A stretch of DNA of 64,000 nt, taken from contig CAXXNZ010000013.1 of the NCBI GenBank assembly GCA_963676075.2, positions 1 through 64,000 on the forward strand, given 5' to 3'. The position numbers were made by a program, and so were the translations under genes. The notes beneath the pieces were generated by a model. The model was not told the DNA's origin. It made no database searches and was given only the letters and a program-made list of their open reading frames with translations. Numbering within the stretch: the stretch's first letter is position 1; each line of letters starts with the position of its first letter. This DNA is from JAHJQZ01 sp963676075 (GTDB lineage Bacteria; Pseudomonadota; Alphaproteobacteria; Rhizobiales; Devosiaceae). Below are positions 35,097-44,234 of the stretch, piece by piece.

Positions 35097-35276
35097 TTAG
35101 GACTTGGGCTCGAGAACCTGGCGGCCGCGATACATACCGGTCTTCAGATCGATATGATGCGGACGGCGCAGTTCGCCGGAATCCTTGTCTTCCACATAGG
35201 GCTTGGCCTTGAGGCCATCTGCCGAGCGGCGCATGCCGCGCTTTGCGGGGGTAGTCTTTCGCTTTGGCACAGCCAT
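35097..35276 (-). CDS. rpmF: 50S ribosomal protein L32
   Basis: 59 residues: MAVPKRKTTPAKRGMRRSAD at the start and HHIDLKTGMYRGRQVL near the end are diagnostic of alphaproteobacterial L32. The zinc-binding Cys of some L32 proteins are absent, as is usual in this class. The divergent upstream gene is ispA. Confidence 0.97.
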   Translation of the reverse strand: MAVPKRKTTPAKRGMRRSADGLKAKPYVEDKDSGELRRPHHIDLKTGMYRGRQVLEPKS

Positions 35277-35541
35277 TGGTGGTACTCCTGAATGCGCGCA
35301 GCCCCGCTCCGGCTTATCGCCAGCGAGGCAGCGCATATGGGACTCTGTCTCGGATCGGCGGGCTTATAGTGGAAATCCTGCCGCTTGGCTAGAGCTTGGC
35401 GTCGAAAAGTGGACGACGCCCTTAAAGCGCGAGGTTCGAAACCCCGGCAAACGCCAGAACCGCTTTGTCATATGCCATATTTGGCGCCTTCAGTCGCGTG
35501 TCTTGGCTTGCAGCGCGGCGGCGGGAGAGCTAGCAAAGGCC

Positions 35542-36444
35542 ATGCCCAGCACAGACCTCGATATCGCCGGATTTGCCGCACGTTTTGCCACCTATCTCGA
35601 GACGGGGCTCGATGATGCTGCGCTGGCCGGTCCCTACGCAGCGCCGGCGCGCCTGGCCGCATCGATGCGCCATGGCGCCCTTAATGGCGGCAAGCGCCTG
35701 CGCCCGCTTCTGGTTGTCGAAACGGCAGGTGTTTTCGGCGTGTCCGAACAGGACGCCATGCCGGCGGCGGTTGCGGTCGAACTCATCCATTGCTTCTCGC
35801 TGGTGCATGACGATCTGCCGGCCATGGACGACGACGATTTGCGCCGCGGCCAACCGACCGTGCACAAGGCCTTTGACGAGGCGACGGCGATCCTTGCCGG
35901 CGACGCGCTCCATTCCCATGCCTTTGCCCTCATCGCCGCCGAGGGCGTTCACAGCGATCCCGCCACCTGCCTTGCGCTGGTGCGCGAACTGGCGACTGCG
36001 GCAGGCGCGGGCGGCATGGCGGGCGGACAACAACTCGACCTTGAAGGCGAGCGCGGCGGGTTCACCGATGCCGAGATCGCCACTATGCAGCAGATGAAGA
36101 CCGGGGCGCTGATCCGCGCGGCGGTGCGCATCGGGGCGATGATCGGTGGCGCCGGACCAGATGCGCTCGATGCCCTGACCCATTATGGCGAGGCGGCGGG
36201 CCGCGCCTTCCAGCTCGCCGATGATATCCTCGATCTGACCGCCACGCCCGAACAGATGGGCAAGGCAACCCACAAGGACGGTGACCGCAACAAGCCGACG
36301 CTGGTCGCACGCGTCGGGCTTGAAGCGGCGCAGCGCCATCTCGGCGAACAGATCCACCGTGCCGTGTCGGCGCTCACCATGTTCGGACCGGAAGCCGATG
36401 GCCTTCGCGTCATCGCCCGCTACTTCGCCGTGAGGGAGAAGTGA
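35542..36444 (+). CDS. ispA: Farnesyl diphosphate synthase (polyprenyl synthetase)
   Basis: 300 residues. GGKRLRPLLV, the first Asp-rich motif VHDDLPAMDDDDLRRGQPT and the second FQLADDILD are intact. The Phe/Ala pattern before the first motif fits the C15 FPP synthase class. It condenses IPP with DMAPP and GPP to make farnesyl-PP. The frame is open upstream to 35203, but the ATG at 35542 matches the family start. The stop overlaps the MOSC start by one base. Confidence 0.94.
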   Translation: MPSTDLDIAGFAARFATYLETGLDDAALAGPYAAPARLAASMRHGALNGGKRLRPLLVVETAGVFGVSEQDAMPAAVAVELIHCFSLVHDDLPAMDDDDLRRGQPTVHKAFDEATAILAGDALHSHAFALIAAEGVHSDPATCLALVRELATAAGAGGMAGGQQLDLEGERGGFTDAEIATMQQMKTGALIRAAVRIGAMIGGAGPDALDALTHYGEAAGRAFQLADDILDLTATPEQMGKATHKDGDRNKPTLVARVGLEAAQRHLGEQIHRAVSALTMFGPEADGLRVIARYFAVREK

Positions 36445-37091
36445 TGAAGATTTTGAGCGTCAACATCGGCAAGGCGGAGCCGATCGCGGCCAAATCCGGC
36501 AAATCGGGGATTTTCAAACAACCGCAGCCGCACCGGGTGGCGATCGGGGTGCTCGGACTTGAAGGCGACACCATCATCGACACGCAGAACCATGGCGGGA
36601 CCGACCAGGCGGTCTATCTGTATGGCGAACCCGATTATGCTTTCTGGGAAAACGAACTTGGCCGCACGCTTGCGCCGGGGCTGTTCGGAGAGAACCTCAC
36701 CGTTTCAGGTCTCGAAAGTCAGGCGATCGTGATCGGCGACCGCTTGCGGATTGGCTTGGTCCTGCTTGAGATCACGTCACCGCGCAATCCCTGCATGACC
36801 TTCGAAAAAATCATGGACGAAGAGGGCTGGGTTGCCCGCTTCACGGCAGCTCAGCGGCCGGGCGTTTATGCCCGCGTCATCGAGACCGGTGATGTCGGGC
36901 TCGGTGACGAGGTAGAAGTGATTCCGTTTGCCGGAGAGAAGATACCGGTCACCGAATTGACAACGGACTACAGGCGACCGTCAGCGGACCGAATGCGCTG
37001 GTTGCTGAAGGCGCCACTCCACACCAAACTGCGCGCGAAATACGAAAGTGCGCTCAAGGACCTGCAGCAGCAGCAGGTCCAGCAGCAGTAA
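36444..37091 (+). CDS. MOSC-domain protein (YiiM-like)
   Basis: 215 residues. The MOSC domain shows DTQNHGGTDQAVYLYGEPDYAFWE, FGENLTVSG and ITSPRNPCMTFEK, where the Cys would bind the molybdenum cofactor. YiiM reduces N-hydroxylated compounds. The C-terminus ends in a run of Gln made by CAG repeats (37064-37091). Translationally coupled to ispA. Confidence 0.92.
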   Translation: MKILSVNIGKAEPIAAKSGKSGIFKQPQPHRVAIGVLGLEGDTIIDTQNHGGTDQAVYLYGEPDYAFWENELGRTLAPGLFGENLTVSGLESQAIVIGDRLRIGLVLLEITSPRNPCMTFEKIMDEEGWVARFTAAQRPGVYARVIETGDVGLGDEVEVIPFAGEKIPVTELTTDYRRPSADRMRWLLKAPLHTKLRAKYESALKDLQQQQVQQQ

Positions 37092-37103
37092 GGACAAAGA
37101 CCG

Positions 37104-37577
37104 ATGAGCCTAGACTCCGTTCGCGCCGATCTTGCCGCACGCGCTCCCGAGCTCGATGTCATGGTCACCGACGAGTTGACCGAGACGGTCGACAACGCCG
37201 CCAAGGTGCATGGCGTCGAGCCGGGCCAGATCGCCAAGACATTGTGCATCCGCGTCAAGGACGAGGAATTCCTGCTCGTCGCCAAGGGCGATGTGCGGCT
37301 CGACAACAAGAAAGCCAAGACGGCGTTCGGCGGGCGTCCGAAAATGCTCGGCGCTGAGGATGTGCTCAGGCTGACGAGCCATCCTGTCGGCGGCGTCTGC
37401 CCCTTCGGCCTGCCGGCACCGCTGAAGATCTATCTCGATGTCTCGCTGAAGATCTATGAAGAGGTCATTCCCGCCGCTGGCGCTCTCAACGCCTCGGTGC
37501 GGGTCAAGCTCGCGCATCTGGCCGAACTGTGCGGCGACACATGGGTCGACGCCTGCGTCGAGCGACCGGCGACTTAG
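37104..37577 (+). CDS. YbaK/EbsC-family aminoacyl-tRNA deacylase
   Basis: 157 residues. The YbaK fold appears in PGQIAKTLCIRVKDEEFLLVAKGDVRLDNKKAK, the editing-site Lys region and GGVCPFGLPAPLKIYLD. The family removes wrongly attached amino acids such as Cys or Ala from tRNA-Pro. It follows the MOSC gene after 12 bases, so ispA, MOSC and this gene form one operon. Confidence 0.9.
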   Translation: MSLDSVRADLAARAPELDVMVTDELTETVDNAAKVHGVEPGQIAKTLCIRVKDEEFLLVAKGDVRLDNKKAKTAFGGRPKMLGAEDVLRLTSHPVGGVCPFGLPAPLKIYLDVSLKIYEEVIPAAGALNASVRVKLAHLAELCGDTWVDACVERPAT

Positions 37578-37778
37578 CGCGCCCAAGACCGGCAAGGCAG
37601 ATCTTTCGGCGCCGTCTGGTTATCTCCACGGGCGGCGGACTGCGTCAAATCGTCGGTTATTGCTTCGGTTGCCTCGAAATGCCGGTCTCGGGCACCACAT
37701 GACACGCCACAAGCACGCCAGGGTGCGTGCGTCTGATCGGACAAGCCAATTCTGGCAAGCCTGGCTTCAGGAGCCGTC

Positions 37779-39020
37779 ATGTTGAGAGCATTCATTCTGC
37801 CGTCGGCAGTGATGGGCGCAATGGTGTGCGCCATCCCCCTTGCCGCCGCCCCGTTGTCGTTCGAGCTGATCGAGAACGCCAAGGTCGTCGACGCCGGCAG
37901 TCAGGGACAGCCGGTATTCCTCGCCGATCCCGGGGTCATCGCCGACCAGAGCGGCTACCACCTGTTCGTCACCAATCATTTCTGCGACCGCGACGGCGAC
38001 GGCGCTTTTGATGGGGAAGATTATCAGTTCGATTCCGAAGCGTTCTTTTCGAGCTGTCTCGATCCCAACGGCCCCCAACACCATCACGGCGCCGCCATTC
38101 TTTATGCGCACAGCGGCGATGACGGTCGCACCTGGACGATACGGCCCGAACCGGTGCTGGTGCCCGAGCCCGGAACCTATGACAGCGACAAGGTCGAAAC
38201 GGCGTTTCCGGTCGTGATCGGCGACGTGCTCTACCTGTTTTTCAGCGCCACCGGGTACAACGCCGAAATCGGATTCGTGCCGGCCCGCTACGCAATCGGC
38301 GGCGCCAGGATCGCACTCGAAGGCAAAAGCATCGAACAGGCTCTCCTGGATGATAACGAAATGTTCGAAAAGCTCGGCGACATGCCCGTTCTCGACTTCA
38401 TCACCGATCGCCGTGCTTACGGAAACGGCGTGCAGGAGCCGAGCGTCGTCGTGAGGGATGATGGCGCGATCGAGCTGTTCTACACGGCGCTGCGCCTGAA
38501 AAATCCCCGCTCCATCGGCGACGGCCTGGACGGGATCGCCCTGATGCGCGCGACATTTGCCGATTTGAGCTTCACCGATCCGCGCGTTGAGATGAGCAAC
38601 GCCCTCGATCTGTCCGATCTGCCGTCATCGTTCAACATGAATGCCGCCATGCTGCCGCTCAACATCCAGGAGGTCTATTTTCGGGATGGCGGCTACCATG
38701 CCTTTTACACCTCCCTGGGCGATGATGATTTCCATCAGAATCAGGAGATCCGTTACGCTTATTCAGAAGACGGCCTCAACTGGGGGCATGAGAAGACCCT
38801 GATATCGCACGACCAGCCCTTTTCGAACTGGGGTGTTATGGCGCCCAGCGTGGTGGTCAAAGACGGGTTCGTCGACATCTTCTATTCGGCCTTCGGCGAG
38901 GTTTCCGATCACCCTTGCCTGCCGCGCGGCGACGGCGCCCGTATGGGGACGGCCATCAAACAGGACAGCGCCTGTCTTCATGCCATGGTTGGACGGGCGC
39001 GTTTCGCAACTGGGGAGTAG
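37779..39020 (+). CDS. Secreted beta-propeller-like protein, possibly glycosidase-related
   Basis: 413 residues. A signal peptide (MLRAFILPSAVMGAMVCAIP ... LAAAP) precedes a beta-rich body. Repeated blocks (FLADPGVIADQSGYHLFVTN, ILYAHSGDDGRTWT, VQEPSVVVRDDGAIELFYTA, IRYAYSEDGLNWG, MAPSVVVKDGFVDIFYSAF) look like the blades of five-bladed GH43/GH32-type propellers, with acidic residues at blade starts. A calcium loop CDRDGDGAFDGED lies near residue 70. I cannot name a substrate. It is isolated on its strand, with convergent genes after it. Confidence 0.6.
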   Translation: MLRAFILPSAVMGAMVCAIPLAAAPLSFELIENAKVVDAGSQGQPVFLADPGVIADQSGYHLFVTNHFCDRDGDGAFDGEDYQFDSEAFFSSCLDPNGPQHHHGAAILYAHSGDDGRTWTIRPEPVLVPEPGTYDSDKVETAFPVVIGDVLYLFFSATGYNAEIGFVPARYAIGGARIALEGKSIEQALLDDNEMFEKLGDMPVLDFITDRRAYGNGVQEPSVVVRDDGAIELFYTALRLKNPRSIGDGLDGIALMRATFADLSFTDPRVEMSNALDLSDLPSSFNMNAAMLPLNIQEVYFRDGGYHAFYTSLGDDDFHQNQEIRYAYSEDGLNWGHEKTLISHDQPFSNWGVMAPSVVVKDGFVDIFYSAFGEVSDHPCLPRGDGARMGTAIKQDSACLHAMVGRARFATGE

Positions 39021-39050
39021 CGGACGAAGTTTTAGCGCGCCCGCCGCGCG

Positions 39051-40289
39051 TCAGGTCTTGGCTGCCGGAACCGGCGGGGTTGGATCGTCCGAGAATACGT
39101 CTGCGGCGATCGAAAACACGCTCGTTCCGTCCTTTTTGTCGAGCATCAGGGTGACTTCAGAGGCCACCAACCGCAGATGTGAGCTACCCATATCGACATC
39201 GATCACCGGGTCAGAAACCTCGAAGCTCATGTAATAAGCGTTGCCGGATTGACGCGAAATCCAGGGCCGGAGGTCGATTTCTGCTTCTGCGCCGTCGACG
39301 CTGAGTGCGTGCAGAACCCAATCTCCGTCGATATAGAACCCGAGCCCGTTGTGATTGTGGGTGTAGCTTTCCCGACCGGTCTGGATGCGGATAGAGCCAT
39401 AATAGTAGGGGGTTTGGGCAACGTTCACCGGTTGCGATCTGAACCCACCCTCGAGAGTGCGCAACCGTCCCGGTTTGGCTGCGGCAAGGTCATCGAACTC
39501 AGCAGGATAAGTGTTTGGATCTTCAGGCGGCAGCGAATCTGTGAACAATCGGCCGAGGACGCGCCGTGCCTGCAAGTGAAGCGGTGTTACTCCGGAGGCG
39601 ATCAGTCTTGTGATGGCGGCGGCATTCAGCGTGTCGACGGTGCCTGGCCCGCCTGAAATTTCCGTGTCGAAGGCAATGCCGACATCAGCCTCATCGATGA
39701 CAAAGGAATAATTGTGATCGCTGAGCGAAAAATCGAGCTTTGGCGCATCGATCCGCAACTGCGCGCGATTGTGGTCAACCCAGGTTTCGGGTGCGGCCTC
39801 GAGCTCCATGATCCAGTTGCGATAGGCTAATTGCGATCCTGCCCAGGCATCGAAATCGAGTGACTTCCTGCCGCGCTCGAACCCCGAAAAGCTGAGACTG
39901 TTGCCTTCAGGGGTGATGGTGTTGCCACAGGTGTAGCGGGGAAAAGTCTCGGATGAGTTGCCAGCCGCGCGTCCCAGAAAAACTGGGGTCGTCGAGACGT
40001 CGATGATTCTGTTAATGTCTTCTCCGCGCCGGAGGAATATCACGCCATTGGGGTCGATTTGTCCGTGGGCGGCGAGGATGATCCTTTGCTCGGCCAGATA
40101 AGCGTCGATGTCCAAGTCCCCTTGCGCCTCCATGGCGGCAGGAGTCATCCCCCAGTAGAAGTCTCGCTCGATTTTCGGATCGACGTGGCAGTTAAAGGCG
40201 AAGGCTGGCTGGGCAGCCGAAACCAAAAGGGAAACAAAGGCGAGGGCGGCAGTTTTTCCTGGTCGAATCCTGTTCTCAATCCGCCCCAT
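39051..40289 (-). CDS. Secreted hypothetical protein
   Basis: 412 residues. A signal peptide (about 1-32, ending AAQPAFA) leads to FNCHVDPKIERDFYWGMTPAAMEAQGDLDIDAYL, then a long beta-rich domain with few Cys. It reads like an extracellular or periplasmic protein with unknown fold. The ATG at 40289 has AGGAGG seven bases upstream. The stop of the preceding methyltransferase gene lies in that same ribosome site, so the two are cotranscribed. Confidence 0.65.
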   Translation of the reverse strand: MGRIENRIRPGKTAALAFVSLLVSAAQPAFAFNCHVDPKIERDFYWGMTPAAMEAQGDLDIDAYLAEQRIILAAHGQIDPNGVIFLRRGEDINRIIDVSTTPVFLGRAAGNSSETFPRYTCGNTITPEGNSLSFSGFERGRKSLDFDAWAGSQLAYRNWIMELEAAPETWVDHNRAQLRIDAPKLDFSLSDHNYSFVIDEADVGIAFDTEISGGPGTVDTLNAAAITRLIASGVTPLHLQARRVLGRLFTDSLPPEDPNTYPAEFDDLAAAKPGRLRTLEGGFRSQPVNVAQTPYYYGSIRIQTGRESYTHNHNGLGFYIDGDWVLHALSVDGAEAEIDLRPWISRQSGNAYYMSFEVSDPVIDVDMGSSHLRLVASEVTLMLDKKDGTSVFSIAADVFSDDPTPPVPAAKT

Positions 40290-40300
40290 CTTTTTCCTCC

Positions 40301-40903
40301 TCAAGTCAGCTTGCGCAATACCATTCGTGTCCAGCTGATGCCGGCCTGCTCGCCCGAGGGCGCTTCGTCCTCGAAGATAGTCTCAAGCCCAAGAGCTTGT
40401 CCAAGCTGAGTTATTTCCGCTCCGGGGATATCGTACATCGTACGCCCTTCGGGCACCGGGCCATGACGGACACTCAGTTCGAGAATGCCGCCCGGACGGA
40501 GGAGCGAGGCCACGGTGGTGAGCGCCTTCGCCCGTGTGTCGGGATCGAGATGCATCAGCACGGCGTTCATGATGACGAGATCGAAGCTGAGACCGAGCCC
40601 GGAGACAACCTTGAGATCGGGCAAGCCGTCGTCGACCCAGGTGATGTTGGGCTCCGGGTGCAGCCGCATCGCGCCTTCGCGCATTTCGGCGACCGGCTCG
40701 ACGGCGACGACATCGTAACCGCGCTGGGCGAGGCCAGCAGCATCGCGCCCCGTGCCGGCGCCGATATCAAGGGCATCGGCGGGCGTTGCGGGGAACAGGT
40801 GGATGGTCTTTGAATGAACGCTGGCAAAGTCGCGGCGTTCGTAGCGGTCGAGCAGGACCGGGGCTTCATCGGCGTAGCCGGCGGTACCGGGAACAATGGC
40901 CAT
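40301..40903 (-). CDS. SAM-dependent methyltransferase
   Basis: 200 residues. Motif I is ALDIGAGTGRDAAGLAQRG, then VVAVEPVAEMREGA, FDLVIMNAVLMHLDPDTRAKALTTVASLLRPGGILELSV. It is a small-molecule-type class I enzyme with unknown substrate. It starts 3 bases after the ispG stop on the same strand and is followed by the secreted protein gene, so all three share a transcript. Confidence 0.9.
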   Translation of the reverse strand: MAIVPGTAGYADEAPVLLDRYERRDFASVHSKTIHLFPATPADALDIGAGTGRDAAGLAQRGYDVVAVEPVAEMREGAMRLHPEPNITWVDDGLPDLKVVSGLGLSFDLVIMNAVLMHLDPDTRAKALTTVASLLRPGGILELSVRHGPVPEGRTMYDIPGAEITQLGQALGLETIFEDEAPSGEQAGISWTRMVLRKLT

Positions 40904-40906
40904 TCC

Positions 40907-42148
40907 CTACTCCGCCGCTTCCGTCTTCCCGGCGCCGAAGCGCTTCTCGATGTAGTCGGCGACCATTTGCATGAACTGGTCGGCGACGTCGGCGCCCCTC
41001 AGGGTTGCGACCTTCTCGCCTTCGATGAAGACCGGTGCCGCCGGGCTTTCGCCGGTGCCGGGCAGGGAGATGCCGATATCGGCGTGCTTGGATTCGCCCG
41101 GGCCGTTGACGATGCAGCCCATGACGGCGACCGAAAGGTTTTCGACGCCGGGATATTTCTCACGCCACTCGGGCATCGAGGTGGACAGATGGTCCTGAAT
41201 GTCCCTGGCAAGGGACTGAAACACCGTCGAGGTGGTGCGCCCGCAGCCCGGACAGGCCGAAACGATTGGCACGAACTGCCGAAAACCCATGGTCTGCAGC
41301 AGTTCCTGGGCCACCTTGACTTCGAGCGTGCGGTCGCCGTCCGGTTCCGGGGTCAGCGAAACGCGGACGGTGTCGCCGATCCCCTGCTGCAACAGGATGC
41401 CCATCGCCGCCGAAGAGGCGACAATACCCTTGGATCCCATGCCGGCTTCGGTCAGCCCGAGGTGGAGCGCGTAATCGCCGCGTTCCGCCAGGTCCTCGTA
41501 GACGGCAATGAGGTTCTGCACATCGGAGACTTTGGTCGACAAGATGATGTGATCGCGGGCGAGACCGAGTTCCTCGGCGCGCTCGGCGCTCAACAGAGCC
41601 GATTGCACGATGGCCTCGCGCATGACGTGATTGGCCGACCACGGCGCGTTGCGCGTGGTGTTCTCGTCCATCAGTCGGGTCAGCAGGTCCTGGTCGAGTG
41701 AGCCCCAATTGACGCCGATGCGGACGGGCTTGTCATGTTTGATCGCCAGCTCGATCAGGGTGGCGAACTGGCTGTCGCGCTTGTGCTTGAACCCGACATT
41801 GCCCGGGTTGATGCGGTATTTGGCCAAGGCCTCGGCGCAGGCCGTATGATCGGTCAGAAGCTTGTGGCCGATATAATGGAAATCGCCGATCAGCGGCACG
41901 AAGACGCCGCGCTTTTCCAGGCGTTCGCGAATATGGGGCACCGCCGCCGCCGCCTCGTCGCGATCGACCGTGACGCGGACCAGTTCCGAGCCGGCGCGAT
42001 GGAGCGCCGCAACCTGATTGACCGTCGACTCGATATCGGCGGTGTCCGTGTTGGTCATCGACTGCACGACGATCGGCGCGCCGCCGCCAATCTTCACCCC
42101 GCCGATATCGACCTGAACCGTTTGCCGGCGTTGCAACAGACCTGACAT
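40907..42148 (-). CDS. ispG: 4-hydroxy-3-methylbut-2-enyl diphosphate synthase
   Basis: About 413 residues. The start VDIGGVKIGGGAPIVVQSMT, RINPGNVGFKHKRDS and the 4Fe-4S cysteines in SACPGCGRTT and VMGCIVNGPGE are diagnostic. It catalyses the next-to-last step of the MEP pathway, feeding IPP/DMAPP to the FPP synthase encoded at 35542-36444. Start ATG at 42148 follows a GGAGCGG. Confidence 0.97.
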   Translation of the reverse strand: MSGLLQRRQTVQVDIGGVKIGGGAPIVVQSMTNTDTADIESTVNQVAALHRAGSELVRVTVDRDEAAAAVPHIRERLEKRGVFVPLIGDFHYIGHKLLTDHTACAEALAKYRINPGNVGFKHKRDSQFATLIELAIKHDKPVRIGVNWGSLDQDLLTRLMDENTTRNAPWSANHVMREAIVQSALLSAERAEELGLARDHIILSTKVSDVQNLIAVYEDLAERGDYALHLGLTEAGMGSKGIVASSAAMGILLQQGIGDTVRVSLTPEPDGDRTLEVKVAQELLQTMGFRQFVPIVSACPGCGRTTSTVFQSLARDIQDHLSTSMPEWREKYPGVENLSVAVMGCIVNGPGESKHADIGISLPGTGESPAAPVFIEGEKVATLRGADVADQFMQMVADYIEKRFGAGKTEAAE

Positions 42149-42240
42149 CAACCGCTCCTTTGTTGGGCAAGGAAATAGCCCTTTGCCCCATTGCTGGCAA
42201 CACGATGACGGTTGCGAATTGCCGCTGCCGACGAACGGAC

Positions 42241-42295
42241 TTGACTCCTGAAGTCCAAATTTGTATTAAACCAATCAGTTATCAACTAACCAGTT
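42241..42295 (+). promoter_or_regulatory. Promoter and tandem operator of the ArsR gene
   Basis: TTGACT (42241-42246), 17 bases, TATTAA (42264-42269). Two 12-base copies AACCAATCAGTT (42269-42280) and AACTAACCAGTT (42284-42295) overlap the expected transcript start, 15 bases apart. This is a textbook place for an autorepressor such as the ArsR protein encoded 16 bases on. Confidence 0.65.
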
Positions 42296-42311
42296 AAACA
42301 CAAAGCCCGCC

Positions 42312-42647
42312 ATGCACACCGACCCGCTTTCGAACGTTCTCAGCGCCCTCGCCGATCCGACCCGGCGCGGCATGCTTGCCCGCCTGGCACAGGGAGAGGC
42401 GAGCGTGACAGAACTGGCAGAACCCTATGACATGTCGATGGCGGCCATTTCCAAGCACCTCAAGGTGTTGGAAAAGGCTGGCCTGGTCGAACAGGGACGT
42501 GAAGCCCAGTACCGGCCACGCAAGCTCAATCCCGAGCCGCTGAAGGAGGTCGACACCTGGCTCGCCGAATACAGGCAGCTCTGGGAAGCGCGCTTCGATC
42601 GGCTCGATCATTACCTCAGGCACCTGCAGGGCAAGTCCGATGGTTGA
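42312..42647 (+). CDS. ArsR-family transcriptional regulator
   Basis: 111 residues. The winged helix ALADPTRRGMLARLAQGEASVTELAEPYDMSMAAISKHLKVLEKAGLVEQ is typical. No metal-binding Cys is present, as in the ArsR subgroup paired with SRPBCC genes. It heads a run of four such genes and probably represses itself and them through the operators just upstream. Confidence 0.93.
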   Translation: MHTDPLSNVLSALADPTRRGMLARLAQGEASVTELAEPYDMSMAAISKHLKVLEKAGLVEQGREAQYRPRKLNPEPLKEVDTWLAEYRQLWEARFDRLDHYLRHLQGKSDG

Positions 42648-42734
42648 GCTGACAAGCCTCGCCCATCTCGACACTTATCTGAAAAGCAGCATCACGTCCG
42701 GCCATCCTCCGGCAGCAGGACAAACGAGACCGCA

Positions 42735-43220
42735 ATGACCAAGGCAAACGATCAGGCCGAAGCCCTTCCCGAGCTTGTCATGGTCCGCGAGTTCGACGCC
42801 CCACGTGAACTGGTTTTCGCCGCATGGACGGACCCCGAGCATTTTGCCAATTGGTTCTGCCCGGACGGGTTCAAAACGGTCTTGTGCGAGATGGATGTGC
42901 GCGAGGGCGGATCCTACCGCATCCACTGGCAGGATAAAAAGGGCAATGTCTATCCCAATAAGGCGGTCTACCGTGAGGTGAGCCCGCCAGACCGACTGGT
43001 CTATGTCGACATCTGGGATGACGATCGCCCGGATAATGACGAAGTGATCGCAACGATCCTGTTCGAGGATCTCGGCAATGGCCGCACCCGCCTGACCAGC
43101 CGCTCATTGTTCCAGAACCACGACCATCTCGAACGCATCAAGGCCATGGGCGTCGAGGCTGGCTGGGCCATGTTCCTCGACCGACTGGCGGCCTATGCGG
43201 CGGGCCTTGCCAGGGGCTGA
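42735..43220 (+). CDS. SRPBCC (AHSA1-like) protein 1
   Basis: 161 residues. It opens VMVREFDAPRELVFAAWTDPEHFANWFCPDGF, the usual start of the AHSA1-like START superfamily, and has a hydrophobic pocket sheet through RLTSRSLFQN to GVEAGWAMFLDRLA. The ligand is unknown. First of three paralogues in this ArsR cluster. Confidence 0.9.
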   Translation: MTKANDQAEALPELVMVREFDAPRELVFAAWTDPEHFANWFCPDGFKTVLCEMDVREGGSYRIHWQDKKGNVYPNKAVYREVSPPDRLVYVDIWDDDRPDNDEVIATILFEDLGNGRTRLTSRSLFQNHDHLERIKAMGVEAGWAMFLDRLAAYAAGLARG

Positions 43221-43231
43221 GCTGAACCAAA

Positions 43232-43726
43232 ATGGAGACGATCATGCACAAGCAGTCCGCCCTTGTTCCTGACACCGAACCGGCCATCGTCATGACCCAT
43301 TTCTATCCGGCGCCGAAGGCGCTGGTCTGGGACGTGTTCACTAGGCTTGAGCATCTTGTGCATTGGTGGGGGCCGGACGGGTTCACCATCGAACACGAGA
43401 GCAGCGATTTCCGCGTCGGTGGCCATTGGAAATTCGTCATGGTCGGCCCGGACGGCACGCGCTGGCAGAATTACCATCAGTATACGGACATCGATCCGAA
43501 GGACTCGTTCACCCATCGTCATGGCAGCAAGCCCGATGACCCGGACGCTCCGGACGAAACCATCTCCTTTGTCGAGCGCGATGGCGGCACCGAAGTCACC
43601 ATGACGATGACTTTCCGCACCATGGCCGACCGTCGGCGGGTGCTCGACTTCAATGCCGACACGCTCGGCCTGCAGACTCTCGCCAAGGCCGAGGTCTATA
43701 TTGCCGATAAAGGGCTGCTGAGATGA
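43232..43726 (+). CDS. SRPBCC (AHSA1-like) protein 2
   Basis: 164 residues. VMTHFYPAPKALVWDVFTRLEHLVHWWGPDGF begins the fold; TEVTMTMTFRTMADRRRVLDFN is near the C-terminal helix. It is more diverged than its two paralogues. The stop overlaps the next start as ATGA (43723-43726), so translation is coupled. Confidence 0.9.
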   Translation: METIMHKQSALVPDTEPAIVMTHFYPAPKALVWDVFTRLEHLVHWWGPDGFTIEHESSDFRVGGHWKFVMVGPDGTRWQNYHQYTDIDPKDSFTHRHGSKPDDPDAPDETISFVERDGGTEVTMTMTFRTMADRRRVLDFNADTLGLQTLAKAEVYIADKGLLR

Positions 43727-44121
43727 GCGCCACCGACATCGCCAAGATCGAGGCCTATCTGGCAAAGCGCCCAGAGGACCAGCGCGCGACGCTCGAACAC
43801 ATCCGGGCGCTTGTGAAACAAGTCGCGCCAAAGGCCGAGGAGGCGTTGGTCTACGGCGTACCCGGCTTCAAGCTCGATGGGGGGCTCGTTTGCTATGCCG
43901 GTTTCAAGGCCCACTGCGGCTTCTACCCGATGAGCCCGATGCTGATCGACGCCATGAAGGCGGAGCTTGTCGGTTTCGAGACGGCCAAGGGCACCATCCG
44001 CTTCACGCCCGACAAGCCGTTGCCCGATGCCCTGATCGCCGAGATCGTCCGCCGCCGCGTCGAGGAAAACGCCACGGCCGCCGCGGTTCGCAAGGCCGCA
44101 AGGCGGGCGCCGACCGCCTGA
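43723..44121 (+). CDS. DUF1801 (YdhG-like iron-chaperone fold) protein
   Basis: 132 residues. EDQRATLEHIRALVKQVAPKAEEALVYGVPGFKLDGGLVCYAGFKAHCGFYPMSP is the DUF1801 core, and the C-terminus is Arg/Ala-rich. The fold resembles frataxin and the family is often found beside ArsR and SRPBCC genes. Function unknown. Coupled by ATGA to the SRPBCC gene before it. Confidence 0.88.
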   Translation: MSATDIAKIEAYLAKRPEDQRATLEHIRALVKQVAPKAEEALVYGVPGFKLDGGLVCYAGFKAHCGFYPMSPMLIDAMKAELVGFETAKGTIRFTPDKPLPDALIAEIVRRRVEENATAAAVRKAARRAPTA

Positions 44122-44234
44122 ATGGCACATTCATGGCTTTGGCCGATCGAACACGGATTTATGCCGTGAGATAGGCCGGACAAGGAGTCCATACCGCTGC
44201 AGCTTGGCTTCGCACCGATTCTGGAGATGGTGAA

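Noticed and set aside
35430..35470. T-arm-like GGTTCGAAACC suggesting a tRNA before ispA
   Set aside because: No acceptor stem, D-arm or anticodon arm can be folded around it.
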